Positions 1-8,886 are shown, numbered from the stretch's first letter. The stretch is 64,000 nucleotides of DNA from RFSX01 sp965230215 (GCA_965230215.1 CBDDKN010000001.1:558001-622000); one strand, 5' to 3'. The notes: generated by a model not told the origin, from the letters alone. Translations and numbers: made by a program.

Positions 1-2
1 TT

Positions 3-362
3 TTGGTCAAGGATATCGAATTGTATTCCCTATGTGAACACCATATTCTTCCGTTTTATGGAAAAGTACACGTGGCCTATATTCCAAATGGATACATCGT
101 TGGGTTAAGTAAGATTCCCAGAGTTGTAGATGTTTTTGCACGTCGATTACAGGTGCAGGAGCGTCTTACAAGTCAGGTGCTCAATGCGATTCAAGACGCT
201 ATCAACCCGCTTGGAGTTGCGGTTGTTGTCGAGGCTGCGCACATGTGTATGATGATGCGCGGTGTTGAAAAACAAAATTCCATGACCACCACTTCTGCAT
301 TTACAGGTGTGTTTAAAGAGATGGAAACGCGCAGTGAATTTTTGAGGCTTATCGGGCATTAA
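3..362 (+). CDS. folE: GTP cyclohydrolase I, 3' part (5' end outside window)
   Basis: This is the C-terminal 119 residues of a type I GTP cyclohydrolase, which converts GTP to 7,8-dihydroneopterin triphosphate, the first step of folate/pterin synthesis. The zinc site is visible: Cys11 and His14 in SLCEHH and Cys82 in AAHMCMMMRG, numbered from the first visible codon. The family motif ILPFYGK and the terminal FLRLIGH are typical. The reading frame is open to the window edge; the first codon here is an internal TTG, so the true start lies upstream. It is followed 43 bases later by fabD on the same strand. Family assignment is secure; only the missing N-terminus limits it. Confidence 0.95.
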   Translation: MVKDIELYSLCEHHILPFYGKVHVAYIPNGYIVGLSKIPRVVDVFARRLQVQERLTSQVLNAIQDAINPLGVAVVVEAAHMCMMMRGVEKQNSMTTTSAFTGVFKEMETRSEFLRLIGH

Positions 363-405
363 TTTTTACCTTTACGGTTTTATTCAGATTACAAAAAATT
401 GCAAT

Positions 406-1281
406 ATGTCAGTTTTGATGTTTCCGGGACAGGGCTCCCAGGCAGTTGGTATGGGAAAGGCATTGTATGATAGCAATGCAGATGCTAAGGCTTATTTTGA
501 TAAAGCTGATGAGATACTTGGGTTTTCGCTTTCAAAAACAATGTTTGAAGGTACAGATGAAGATCTCAAAAAGACGAGTGTAACCCAACCTGCTGTATTT
601 CTGAACGCATTTGCACACTATGTCGTCAATGCGGATAAAGTTGAATTGTCTGCTGTTGCAGGGCATTCATTAGGTGAGTTTACCGCTCTTGTAGCTAACG
701 GCGCATTGAGTTTTGAAGATGGTTTGAAGCTTGTATCGCAAAGAGCTATGGCCATGCAGGATGCTTGCGACACCAACAAAGGTACAATGGCCGCTATTCT
801 TGGTCTTGAAGATGCTATGGTAGAGCAATTGTGCGCCGATGTGAATGGAACTGTTGTCGCAGCGAACTACAATTGTCCAGGGCAATTGGTCGTTTCAGGT
901 GAAGTAGCTGGCATAGAAGAGCTTGTTGAAAAAGCCAAAGAAAATGGTGCACGCAGGGCCCTTGTTTTACCAGTAGATGGTGCATTCCATTCACCTTTAA
1001 TGATGCCAGCGCAAGAGAAACTTGAAACCGCAATACGTAATACTACGTTTAATATACCAAATGCTCCTGTGTATCAGAATGTGAGTGCTGCGGCAGAATC
1101 AGATCCTGAGACCATTAAGAACAATCTTGTGAAGCAACTTACAAGTTCTGTTAGATGGACACAATCGATGAAGGCTATGGCTGAAGATGGGCACAAGCAT
1201 TATGTAGAGTTTGGAGCCAAGGTCTTGAGCGGTTTTATTCGCAGATATGACAGAGCACTTGAAATTGAACAGTATTTATAG
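406..1281 (+). CDS. fabD: Malonyl-CoA:acyl carrier protein transacylase
   Basis: FabD loads malonyl groups from CoA onto acyl carrier protein for cytosolic type II fatty acid synthesis. The 291-residue length is normal. Visible motifs are GQGSQ at 8-12, the nucleophile Ser88 in GHSLGEF, Arg113 in SQRAMAM, and the catalytic His195 in DGAFHSP. The ATG at 406 is preceded by an A-rich leader without a Shine-Dalgarno sequence. The stop is 3 bases before the YqgE-like gene, so the two are probably co-transcribed. Confidence 0.97.
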   Translation: MSVLMFPGQGSQAVGMGKALYDSNADAKAYFDKADEILGFSLSKTMFEGTDEDLKKTSVTQPAVFLNAFAHYVVNADKVELSAVAGHSLGEFTALVANGALSFEDGLKLVSQRAMAMQDACDTNKGTMAAILGLEDAMVEQLCADVNGTVVAANYNCPGQLVVSGEVAGIEELVEKAKENGARRALVLPVDGAFHSPLMMPAQEKLETAIRNTTFNIPNAPVYQNVSAAAESDPETIKNNLVKQLTSSVRWTQSMKAMAEDGHKHYVEFGAKVLSGFIRRYDRALEIEQYL

Positions 1282-1284
1282 AAT

Positions 1285-1851
1285 ATGGCAAAAAAGAATA
1301 AAATAGAATCCGGAGATATCCTCATAGCTGAACCATTTATGATGGACAGCAATTTCAAGCGCAGCGTGATCTGTATTACTGATCATACAAGTGAAGAGGG
1401 TACGGTAGGTTTTATTCTTAACAAACGCATGAATATAAAGCTGGACGAGCTTGTCCCCGATATAAAGACAGAGGAGAAATTTAGTGTTTATTTTGGTGGT
1501 CCCGTTGCTACGGATACCATTCACTATATTCATAATGTTGGAGAATTGCTCGAAGACAGCATCAAGGTTTCCAGAGGTATATATTGGGGCGGGGACTTCG
1601 AAAAGCTAAAGTTTCTGATCAATCAGGAGCTCATCAAGCCCAAGAACATAAGGTTCTACCTGGGCTATAGTGGATGGAGTGCCGGTCAATTAGAAGAAGA
1701 ATTAAAAACTGGAAGTTGGGTAAAATCCGAGGTTGATCCCAATTACGTTTTCAAATCCATATCATCTATGCTGTGGAAGCAGACCTTGGCCAACAAGGGA
1801 GATCGCTTTTCTGTGATAGCTCAAATGCCCAACTCGATAAGCCTTAATTAA
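1285..1851 (+). CDS. YqgE/AlgH family protein
   Basis: A 188-residue member of the YqgE/AlgH (DUF179) family. The N-terminus has the family pattern GDILIAEPFM followed by FKRSVICITDH, then GFILNKR, YFGGPV and FYLGYSGWSAGQLEEEL near the C-terminus. The fold is known but the biochemical role is not; AlgH was first described as a regulator in Pseudomonas. It sits between fabD and an ABC-F gene with gaps of 3 and 0 bases, which suggests one transcript but says little about function. Confidence 0.9.
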   Translation: MAKKNKIESGDILIAEPFMMDSNFKRSVICITDHTSEEGTVGFILNKRMNIKLDELVPDIKTEEKFSVYFGGPVATDTIHYIHNVGELLEDSIKVSRGIYWGGDFEKLKFLINQELIKPKNIRFYLGYSGWSAGQLEEELKTGSWVKSEVDPNYVFKSISSMLWKQTLANKGDRFSVIAQMPNSISLN

Positions 1852-3753
1852 TTGCTCAGCCTACAAAATATTAATCTATACTTTGGTAGCAATCACCTAT
1901 TGGAGAATGTCAACTTTGTCATTACCAAAGGTGAAAAGATAGCCCTTATCGGTAAAAATGGGGCAGGAAAAACAACCTTATTCAGAATCATCAACAAGGA
2001 GCTCAGTCCTGAGTCAGGACAGGTAGATATTCCCAGCGGATTCAGGATAGGATATCTGTCACAGCATTCTGATTTTGATGAGAGCAAAGCCATTGCTCAG
2101 GTGTGTCGAGATGTATTTAAAGAGTATTTCGAGCTGGAGGAAAAGTTAAGTGCGTTGTCATCTAAGTTGGAAGAAGGCCTGGATGATGAAGCCATGAATG
2201 CCACACTTGAAGAGATTGAAGAGGTAAGCATTAAATTAGAAGCTTCAGTGCAAAGCAATCCCCATGCTGAAATTGCTAAGATCTTAAAGGGACTTGGCTT
2301 TAAAGAGACACAATTTGAAGACAAGGTTTCTACATTGTCCGGAGGTTGGAAGATGCGTGTTCAAATTGCCAAGTTGCTATTGATGAAGCCAGATCTGCTG
2401 TTACTGGATGAGCCGGATAACCATCTGGATATCGAAGCATTAATCTGGTTTGAGAAGTATATCAAATCTTATCCCGGATCTGCCTTGTTTATTTCGCACG
2501 ATACCAGTTTCATGAACAACACAGCCACACGTATATTGGAGTTGGCGAACAGGAAGATCACGGATTACAAATGTGGGTTTGATAGATATCTCGATGAGAA
2601 AGCTGTGCGTCGTGAAAAAGACGAGCAGGCTTTTACAAATCAACAAAAACAGATAAAGCAAAAGGAGCGTACCATCAATCGCTTTATGGCCAAGGCGACT
2701 AAGACAAAGATGGCACAGTCCATGAAGAAGCAGCTTGATAAGATTGAGCGTATTGAGATTGAAGACGATGATGTAACACGGATTGATATACAATTTCCGG
2801 AGACAAGACCAAGCGGAAAGCGGGTGCTCACCTTACGGAATATTCACAAGTCCTATGGAGACAATCATGTTATCAAAGGACTGGATATGGAAATCGAACG
2901 TGGCCAAAAAGTGGCTTTTGTTGGTCAGAATGGTCAGGGAAAATCCACCTTGATAAAGATTATCGCTGATGTGCTGGATGCCAGTTCTGGTGATGTTGAG
3001 TTGGGCCATAATGTCCTGTTGTCTTACTATGCTCAAAACCAGTCAGAAATCTTTGATGAGAAACTGGATGCCCTTCAGACTCTGGAATATCAGGCGGATA
3101 CTGAGTTTGTGCCAAAGGCCCGAAAAACCTTGGGTGCTTTTGCATTCTCTGGAGATGATGTATACAAAAAAGTGTCTGTATTGAGTGGTGGAGAAAAGGC
3201 CAGGCTGGCAATGGCTTGTATGGTGTCACGACAAAGCAACTTTTTGTTGTTGGATGAGCCTACAAATCACCTCGATATTCATTCTAAGGCCATTCTAAAG
3301 TCCGCTATTGAGACGTACCCCGGCACCTTGATTATAGTATCTCACGATAGGGAAATCCTCCGTGGCGTCATCGACGTGACTTATGAATTCAGGGATGGGC
3401 AAATTCATCAACATCTTGGTGACTTGGATTATGTTCTGCAAAAAAGAGAAGCGGACAATATCAGAGAGTACGCCTCAGCAGAAAGTGTTAAGCAAAAGGA
3501 AGAGCTCAAACCAGAAACACCATCGCTGAGTTACGAAGAACAAAAGCAGTTGAACAGAAAGATTTCAAATGCTGAAAAGAAGATCGAGAAACTGGAAAAG
3601 GAAATAAAAGATATCCACAATAAGCTCATGGATCCTGAATATTACAACTCGCCTGATGGACTTGCTGACGTAAAGAAGTTATCTGTTCTGGAAGCTGATC
3701 TGGAAAAGACAAATGAAGAGTGGGATAAACTTGTGAGCAGCCTTGAATCCTAA
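1852..3753 (+). CDS. ABC-F family ATP-binding protein
   Basis: A 633-residue protein with two fused ABC ATPase domains and no membrane segments, the layout of ABC-F ribosome-associated factors. Domain 1 has Walker A GKNGAGKTT (34-42), signature LSGGW and Walker B LLLLDEPDNHLD; domain 2 has GQNGQGKST, LSGGEKARL and LLLDEPTNHLD. A charged linker joins the domains and a coiled-coil tail of about 80 residues follows. The first Walker B loop reads DEPDNHLD where most members have DEPTNHLD. The start is TTG, directly after the YqgE stop; the next residues match the usual family N-terminus, so TTG is favoured. ABC-F factors rescue or regulate ribosomes; the exact subfamily (Uup-like or other) is not decided. 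Confidence 0.93.
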   Translation: MLSLQNINLYFGSNHLLENVNFVITKGEKIALIGKNGAGKTTLFRIINKELSPESGQVDIPSGFRIGYLSQHSDFDESKAIAQVCRDVFKEYFELEEKLSALSSKLEEGLDDEAMNATLEEIEEVSIKLEASVQSNPHAEIAKILKGLGFKETQFEDKVSTLSGGWKMRVQIAKLLLMKPDLLLLDEPDNHLDIEALIWFEKYIKSYPGSALFISHDTSFMNNTATRILELANRKITDYKCGFDRYLDEKAVRREKDEQAFTNQQKQIKQKERTINRFMAKATKTKMAQSMKKQLDKIERIEIEDDDVTRIDIQFPETRPSGKRVLTLRNIHKSYGDNHVIKGLDMEIERGQKVAFVGQNGQGKSTLIKIIADVLDASSGDVELGHNVLLSYYAQNQSEIFDEKLDALQTLEYQADTEFVPKARKTLGAFAFSGDDVYKKVSVLSGGEKARLAMACMVSRQSNFLLLDEPTNHLDIHSKAILKSAIETYPGTLIIVSHDREILRGVIDVTYEFRDGQIHQHLGDLDYVLQKREADNIREYASAESVKQKEELKPETPSLSYEEQKQLNRKISNAEKKIEKLEKEIKDIHNKLMDPEYYNSPDGLADVKKLSVLEADLEKTNEEWDKLVSSLES

Positions 3754-4478
3754 ACCTGCATCGTTTTATTGAGCTGATAAATTACAGCTTTCATATCTTT
3801 TGGTAAATCACTGCTTAAATCTATTGTTTTTGAAGAGATGGGGTGTTCAAAACTGAGAGCAGATGCATGCAACGCGTGCCTTTCCAATAAGGCTTTTTCA
3901 GGCCTTTCATCTTTCCTCCTGTATTTTCTCTTTATATCAGATAGATAAAAGCCTCGTCCATCGCCATAGAGCTTGTCGCAAATCAGCGGACAGGAAATAG
4001 CTTGCATGTGCACACGGATTTGATGCATTCTGCCGGTTAGCAGTTTGATTTCTAAATGTGAATACATTGACCATTCTTCAAGAATCCTGAACTTGGTAAA
4101 TGCTTCTTTGCCGTTTGGATTGACAACCATGCCACGGGAAGCGGATTTGGAAGCTGACAGTGACAGATTGATCATGCCGACCTCCTCTGGAGGAACGCCA
4201 TGAACGATGGCATGATAACGCTTGTCCAATTGGCGCGCTTCGAACATTTCAGAAAAAAGCTTGTATGCTTTCTCGTTTTTAGAAAATAGAATCAAGCCAC
4301 TTGTTTCCTTGTCCAACCTGTGATTGATATACACTTCAGGCCTGTATTGTTTGAGAGCGCTGTAAAGGTTAGGAATCGAAGCATCGTATCTGTCGGGCAC
4401 GGATAGCAGCTGTGCAGGTTTGTCTATGACGATACAGTCATCATCTTCATATACTATTTCCCATCTGAGCTTTTTCAT
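3750..4478 (-). CDS. RluA-family RNA pseudouridine synthase
   Basis: A 242-residue pseudouridine synthase that isomerises uridine in rRNA or tRNA. The catalytic Asp56 lies in HRLDKETSGLILF, and the opening ..IVIDKPAQLLSVP and GRMHQIRVHM are family motifs. There is no N-terminal S4 domain, so it resembles the shorter RluA/TruC-like branch rather than RluC/D. The start codon directly abuts the stop of the upstream RibF-glycosyltransferase gene, so the two are translated from one message. Its stop overlaps the end of the convergent ABC-F gene by 4 bases. The RNA site modified cannot be told. Confidence 0.9.
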   Translation of the reverse strand: MKKLRWEIVYEDDDCIVIDKPAQLLSVPDRYDASIPNLYSALKQYRPEVYINHRLDKETSGLILFSKNEKAYKLFSEMFEARQLDKRYHAIVHGVPPEEVGMINLSLSASKSASRGMVVNPNGKEAFTKFRILEEWSMYSHLEIKLLTGRMHQIRVHMQAISCPLICDKLYGDGRGFYLSDIKRKYRRKDERPEKALLERHALHASALSFEHPISSKTIDLSSDLPKDMKAVIYQLNKTMQV

Positions 4479-6458
4479 CTACCACTTAAGCTTACTGAAG
4501 GTTTTCTTACCGAATAGATAATAACGCAGAAGTATAGACTTGCTGTGCCATCCGGATTTATCCTTTTTGCCGATAGAACAGGAATTCACTTGTTTCCGAA
4601 CAGTGGATCGTTTTCCTATCAAGCTGAAGATATTGCCATAGAAAGAGAAGTGTGCTTTTATGATGGCAAATGTGCCTTTATGGTTGCCTTCAGTTAGCAT
4701 TTTAATACCAGCGACACCATCCAGGATTAAACGTACTGGAATCTTCCAAATTAGATTCAGGAAGTGGTCATTTTTAAACAGTGTAAATAGATTGTTCCTG
4801 AAATTGAGATATACCTTTCTGCTGTGCATATAATCGAGCGTACCACCACCCAGATGATATACCACCGATTCAGGGATGCAGGCAAATTTGTATCCGGCTT
4901 TATGTAATCGCCAGCACATATCTATTTCTTCCTGATGCGCAAAATAGTCTTTATCAAACCCACCTATTTTCTTAAACAGATCTGTGCGCATAACAAGTGC
5001 AGCACCACTGGCCCAGAATATATCTGCATTCTCATCATACTGGCCCTCATCTGTTTCTGTATTATCAAAGATACGCCCTCTGCAGAATGGGTAAGCCAGA
5101 TAATCTAAATAGCCACCGGATGCGCCAGCATACTCAAATTTGGTCTTGTTTTCGAAGGCCTTGATCTTTGGCATCGCTCCTGCATATTTTGGATTGGCAT
5201 CCAAAAACTCAATTACTGGATCAAGCCAATTCTCTTCAACATATACATCCGAGTTAAGCAATACCACATATTCGGAATCAATCTGTTTTATTGTTCTGTT
5301 GTACCCCTCGGCGAATCCCCAGTTTTTAGAAAACTGTATGATCTTGGTTTCTGGAAACCATTCGCTGACATAGGACACAGATTCATCACTACTGGCATTA
5401 TCCGCCAATAAAACATCAAAGTCATTTTCGCTGCTATAACTTACTGAAGGAAGGAAATCTTCAAGCAGAAACTTGGTGTTATAGTTCAGTATGGCAATTG
5501 TGGTCTTAGAGGTATTTTTCTCTTTGAATCTTTCGAAAAAATGTAGTGCAGATTCTCGGTCTTTATGCAACTGTTCTTTTAACTCATTGAGACCATCAAA
5601 CTTCTGTTCGTTTCTCAGGAAATACAAAATCTGTAGGCTCACTCGTTGATCATAGATGTCATCGGTAAAGTCAAATATGTTGACCTCTATGGTTTTTTTA
5701 TTTTCAGTGCCAATAGTAGGAATATCTCCAATGTACAGCATGCCATTATAATTGCGATCATCAACGAGAATGTTGCACGCATATATGCCGTCCATCGGAA
5801 TCAGCTTTTTCTCATCTTCCAATTGCAGGTTGGCTGTAGGAAAGCCAATTTCTGTTCCCAGTTTTCGACCCCTGACGACTTTCCCCGATATTTCATAGGG
5901 ATGATTGAGTAATGAATTGGCTTTATCAAGGTCACCCTGAACCAATGCCTTTCTGATCTTTGTGGAGCTGATCGTAATCTCATCCAGCTCATGGGCTTGT
6001 ATTTCGACTATTTCAAATGAAAACTGGGATTGAAGTTGTTTGAGTAAATTTATATCTCCAGTTCTATTGATGCCAAATCGGTGATCATAACCTATGACAA
6101 TATATTTGGGATTGAATTTTTCAATCAGAAATTTCTCAACGTACTCTCTGGCAGAGATTTGAGAGAATTCAATTGTGAACGGCATTATTACGAGATTGTC
6201 TACGCCATATTTCTCAAAAAGTCTGATTTTTTCCTCCAGGGTTGAAAGTAGTTCCAGGGAATTGTCTCTGGGATAGATGACACTGCGTGGATGAGGGTGA
6301 AAAGTTATAATATAATTTTCACAATTACTTTCAGCAGCAAGCTGCTTTATTCTGTCTATAATCTTCTGATGACCTGAATGCACACCATCAAAAGAACCGA
6401 TTGTTACAACTGAATCGCTTATGTTTGGTAATTCATCTAATCCACGATAAACTCGCAT
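4479..6458 (-). CDS. ribF: RibF (riboflavin kinase/FAD synthetase) fused to a GT2 glycosyltransferase
   Basis: A single 659-codon frame. Residues 1-312 are a complete RibF: the FAD synthetase nucleotidyl-transfer motif GSFDGVHSGH (21-30), ISSTKIRKAL (163-172), then the riboflavin kinase domain with GFPTANL (205-211) and IGDIPT. Residues about 318-659 are a complete family 2 glycosyltransferase: IAILNYNT, a metal-binding LNSD (401-404), WASGAALVMR (482-491) and HQEEIDMCWR (508-517), as in rhamnosyltransferase/WbbL-like enzymes. No ATG, GTG or TTG lies at the junction (about 5500-5525), so the second domain has no normal start of its own. The N-terminal half makes FMN and FAD; the sugar donor and acceptor of the second half are unknown. 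It may be a true fusion or a lost stop codon. Confidence 0.88.
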   Translation of the reverse strand: MRVYRGLDELPNISDSVVTIGSFDGVHSGHQKIIDRIKQLAAESNCENYIITFHPHPRSVIYPRDNSLELLSTLEEKIRLFEKYGVDNLVIMPFTIEFSQISAREYVEKFLIEKFNPKYIVIGYDHRFGINRTGDINLLKQLQSQFSFEIVEIQAHELDEITISSTKIRKALVQGDLDKANSLLNHPYEISGKVVRGRKLGTEIGFPTANLQLEDEKKLIPMDGIYACNILVDDRNYNGMLYIGDIPTIGTENKKTIEVNIFDFTDDIYDQRVSLQILYFLRNEQKFDGLNELKEQLHKDRESALHFFERFKEKNTSKTTIAILNYNTKFLLEDFLPSVSYSSENDFDVLLADNASSDESVSYVSEWFPETKIIQFSKNWGFAEGYNRTIKQIDSEYVVLLNSDVYVEENWLDPVIEFLDANPKYAGAMPKIKAFENKTKFEYAGASGGYLDYLAYPFCRGRIFDNTETDEGQYDENADIFWASGAALVMRTDLFKKIGGFDKDYFAHQEEIDMCWRLHKAGYKFACIPESVVYHLGGGTLDYMHSRKVYLNFRNNLFTLFKNDHFLNLIWKIPVRLILDGVAGIKMLTEGNHKGTFAIIKAHFSFYGNIFSLIGKRSTVRKQVNSCSIGKKDKSGWHSKSILLRYYLFGKKTFSKLKW

Positions 6459-6480
6459 CTGTATCTTATCTTAATGAGTG

Positions 6481-6508
6481 CAAAAGTACACAGGATATAT
6501 TATATCAA
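6481..6508 (-). promoter_or_regulatory. Probable promoter of the ribF fusion gene
   Basis: Read on the minus strand, TACTTTTG (6488-6481) matches the Bacteroidota -7 box TAnnTTTG and TTG (6508-6506) lies 17 bases upstream as a -33 element. The start codon is 22 bases downstream. The intergenic region of 136 bases is shared with the divergent mrp gene. Confidence 0.55.
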
Positions 6509-6576
6509 TCTAAATATATTGATTTTGTTGAATCAACTGATGATCTTATATGAATACAAGTAAACCTTAGTCTATA

Positions 6577-6584
6577 TATCTTTG
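6577..6584 (+). promoter_or_regulatory. Probable -7 box of mrp
   Basis: TATCTTTG fits TAnnTTTG and ends 10 bases before the mrp ATG. No clear TTG was found at the expected -33 distance. If used, the 5' leader would be only a few bases long. Confidence 0.45.
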
Positions 6585-6594
6585 TTTCCCAGAT

Positions 6595-7686
6595 ATGCAA
6601 ATCGATAATAATAAACTTGTTCAGGCGCTTAGAACGGTCGTTGATCCAGAAACAGGATCAGATTTGATTACGCTGCGCCTTGTTGAAGACCTTCGAATAA
6701 AGGATGGTCATATTTCATTTTCTGTGAATACAGCAGGATTAAAGGATGTAGATAAGTTCCAACTTCATGAGCAGATACAAGCATCCATTAGCGCGGTATA
6801 CCCTGAAGCCAAGCTGGATGTGCATTTCGTCAATAAAAACGAAGCCAAGAGGCCATTAGCACAGGTTAAAAACATTATTGCTGTTGCCTCGGGCAAAGGG
6901 GGTGTTGGTAAATCTACCGTATCAGTCAATCTTGCTCTAGGACTTCAGGCACTGGGGGCAAAAGTTGGTCTGATAGATGCAGACCTTTATGGTCCCTCAC
7001 TGCCAACCATGTTTGGAATCCAGGATCAGAAGCCACAGATTAAGCAGATGTATGGCAGGCATAGAATCATTCCTATTGAAAAGTATGGCATCCACACGAT
7101 TTCCATAGGTAATATTGTTGAGGCAGAAAAAGCCGTTGTCCTCAGAGGACCTCGACTTGGAGGGATTATCAAGCAATTTGTTAATGAAGTGGTATGGCCG
7201 GAGCTGGATTACCTGGTGATTGATTTGCCACCGGGGACCGGGGATATTCAATTAACACTCGTGCAGACTGTTCCAGTTACAGCCGCGGTATTGGTGACAA
7301 CACCACAGCCTGTAGCTGTTAATGATGCAGTCAAAGCTATGAATATGTTCAGGCTGGAAAATATCAATGTGCCAATTGTGGGAGTTGTTGAGAATATGTC
7401 TTGGTTCATACCTGAAGATGCGCCTGAGAAACGATATGCCATATTCGGAGAGGGCGGTGGAAAGGCCATGGCCAAAAAGTCCAATTCAGTATTATTGGCC
7501 CAATTACCGTTGATTACGGCTGTCAGAGAAGCCAGCGATGAGGGCAAGCCTATAATTTTGCAAGAGGATCATCCGGCAAGGTCCTATTACCTCGATATGG
7601 CAAAGAAAGCGATGCAGCAGATAGCCGTACGTAATGAAGTAATGGCTCCGACCCAGATTGTTGGTGTAAATATTCAACAGTCTTAA
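6595..7686 (+). CDS. mrp: Mrp/ApbC-type P-loop ATPase, Fe-S cluster carrier
   Basis: A 363-residue protein with an N-terminal MIP18/DUF59 domain (about 1-85) followed by a Mrp/NBP35 ATPase domain. The deviant Walker A GKGGVGKST-type motif is at 100-108, and DADLYGPSLP and DLPPGTGD follow. The family binds and transfers Fe-S clusters in the cytosol. The stretch after ENMSWF, where enterobacterial ApbC has a CxxC, contains no cysteine (PEDAPEKRYAIFG); this also occurs in relatives in this phylum as far as I recall. The next gene encodes a NifU-like scaffold with its own CxxC, which supports an Fe-S role. Confidence 0.93.
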   Translation: MQIDNNKLVQALRTVVDPETGSDLITLRLVEDLRIKDGHISFSVNTAGLKDVDKFQLHEQIQASISAVYPEAKLDVHFVNKNEAKRPLAQVKNIIAVASGKGGVGKSTVSVNLALGLQALGAKVGLIDADLYGPSLPTMFGIQDQKPQIKQMYGRHRIIPIEKYGIHTISIGNIVEAEKAVVLRGPRLGGIIKQFVNEVVWPELDYLVIDLPPGTGDIQLTLVQTVPVTAAVLVTTPQPVAVNDAVKAMNMFRLENINVPIVGVVENMSWFIPEDAPEKRYAIFGEGGGKAMAKKSNSVLLAQLPLITAVREASDEGKPIILQEDHPARSYYLDMAKKAMQQIAVRNEVMAPTQIVGVNIQQS

Positions 7687-7710
7687 ATGACAGAGCATTC
7701 GAATAAATGT

Positions 7711-7718
7711 TAAATTTG
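7711..7718 (+). promoter_or_regulatory. Probable -7 box of the NifU-like gene, 4 bases from ATG
   Basis: TAAATTTG matches TAnnTTTG exactly and is separated from the ATG at 7723 by only four bases (CGAT). Transcription would start at or beside the start codon, giving a leaderless message. It lies in the 36-base gap after mrp. Confidence 0.45.
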
Positions 7719-7722
7719 CGAT

Positions 7723-7983
7723 ATGTCAGATAATGAAAAAGAAAAGTTTATCCAGCAAATCGACGAGACTCTAGATGAGCTTAGACCTCATCTGGCAGTA
7801 GACGGTGGTAACATAGAGGTTGTTGATTTGACAGAGGATATGACAGTTAAGGTTAAATGGCTGGGCAATTGTGTCAATTGTTCCATGTCCACGATGACCA
7901 TGAAAGCTGGTGTTGAACAAACCCTCAAGTCAAAGTTTCCTGATATTAAGGCTGTTGAAGCCATTAATGGATTGGCAATATGA
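7723..7983 (+). CDS. NifU-like C-terminal domain protein (Fe-S scaffold)
   Basis: An 86-residue stand-alone Nfu domain. VDGGNIEVV and the cluster-binding pair Cys50 and Cys53 in GNCVNC, followed by SMSTMTMKAGVE, are the family hallmarks. Such proteins hold a transient Fe-S cluster for delivery to apo-enzymes. It follows mrp by 36 bases, and its last codon overlaps the start of pyrF by 4 bases, so it probably shares transcripts with both. Confidence 0.93.
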   Translation: MSDNEKEKFIQQIDETLDELRPHLAVDGGNIEVVDLTEDMTVKVKWLGNCVNCSMSTMTMKAGVEQTLKSKFPDIKAVEAINGLAI

Positions 7984-8795
7984 CGCGAGATAGCCTTTTT
8001 GATGCCATACAGCGGAAATCATCTTTCCTGTGTGTAGGTCTTGATACCGATACGTCCAGAATTCCACAACATTTATTAGAAGCAGACGATCCGATCTTTG
8101 AATTCAATAAATCAATTATTGATGCCACTAAAGATCTTGTAATCGCCTATAAGCCCAACACCGCATTCTATGAAGCCTATGGCCCTTCAGGTATGGAGAG
8201 TCTTAAGAAGACGATAGATTATATACCTGATGATATCATGGTAATTGCGGATGCCAAGCGTGGTGATATTGGAAATACATCTCGAATGTATGCGCAGAGC
8301 TTTTTTGATTACTATATGGCAGATGCCATAACGGTTGCTCCATACATGGGTTCTGATTCTGTGCAACCTTTCCTTGAATATGAAGGCAAATGGGTTATAA
8401 TCTTAGGCTTAACTTCCAATGCGGGAAGTCAGGATTTTCAACAGTTGAATCTAGACTCTGGAGATCTCTTATATCAAAAGGTGCTCGATACATGTGCTGG
8501 CTACGGTACTGCTGATAATACAATGTTTGTAGTTGGTGCCACAAAGGCGGAGTACTTCAAAGGCATACGGGAGATTATCCCGGATCATTTTTTACTTGTT
8601 CCCGGAGTGGGTGCCCAGGGAGGCGATCTGGCATCGGTATTTGAAGCGGGATGCAACAAGCAGGTAGGCCTCATTGTGAATTCTTCCAGATCAATAATAT
8701 ATGCTTCCGCTGAAGAGGACTTTGCATCTGCAGCCAGGCATAAAGCACTGGAGTTACAATCAGAGATGGCATCTCTCTTGTCAACCAGATTCTAA
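7980..8795 (+). CDS. pyrF: Orotidine-5'-phosphate decarboxylase, type 2
   Basis: Converts orotidine monophosphate to UMP, the last step of de novo pyrimidine synthesis. At 271 residues it belongs to the longer type 2 branch. The catalytic Asp-Lys-Asp set is in DAKRGDIGNTS (Asp91, Lys93, Asp96). LVPGVGAQGGD and NSSRSIIYA near the C-terminus form the phosphate-binding part. The ATG overlaps the end of the NifU-like gene (ATGA type). A clear hairpin terminator follows at 8808-8839. Confidence 0.95.
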   Translation: MTRDSLFDAIQRKSSFLCVGLDTDTSRIPQHLLEADDPIFEFNKSIIDATKDLVIAYKPNTAFYEAYGPSGMESLKKTIDYIPDDIMVIADAKRGDIGNTSRMYAQSFFDYYMADAITVAPYMGSDSVQPFLEYEGKWVIILGLTSNAGSQDFQQLNLDSGDLLYQKVLDTCAGYGTADNTMFVVGATKAEYFKGIREIIPDHFLLVPGVGAQGGDLASVFEAGCNKQVGLIVNSSRSIIYASAEEDFASAARHKALELQSEMASLLSTRF

Positions 8796-8807
8796 AGTTG
8801 TTCAAAT

Positions 8808-8839
8808 AAAAAACCCATGTCTTACAGACACGGGTTTTC
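8808..8839 (+). terminator. Intrinsic terminator after pyrF
   Basis: AAAACCC-AT-GTCT, a three-base loop, then AGAC-AC-GGGTTTT forms a stem of 12 pairs with one A-C mismatch. The flanking A and T runs let it work in both directions, so it may also end the convergent CBS gene at 8887. Confidence 0.75.
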
Positions 8840-8886
8840 TCACTTTTGGAAAATGAACAGACTACATAAATTTATTTATTAGGTTT

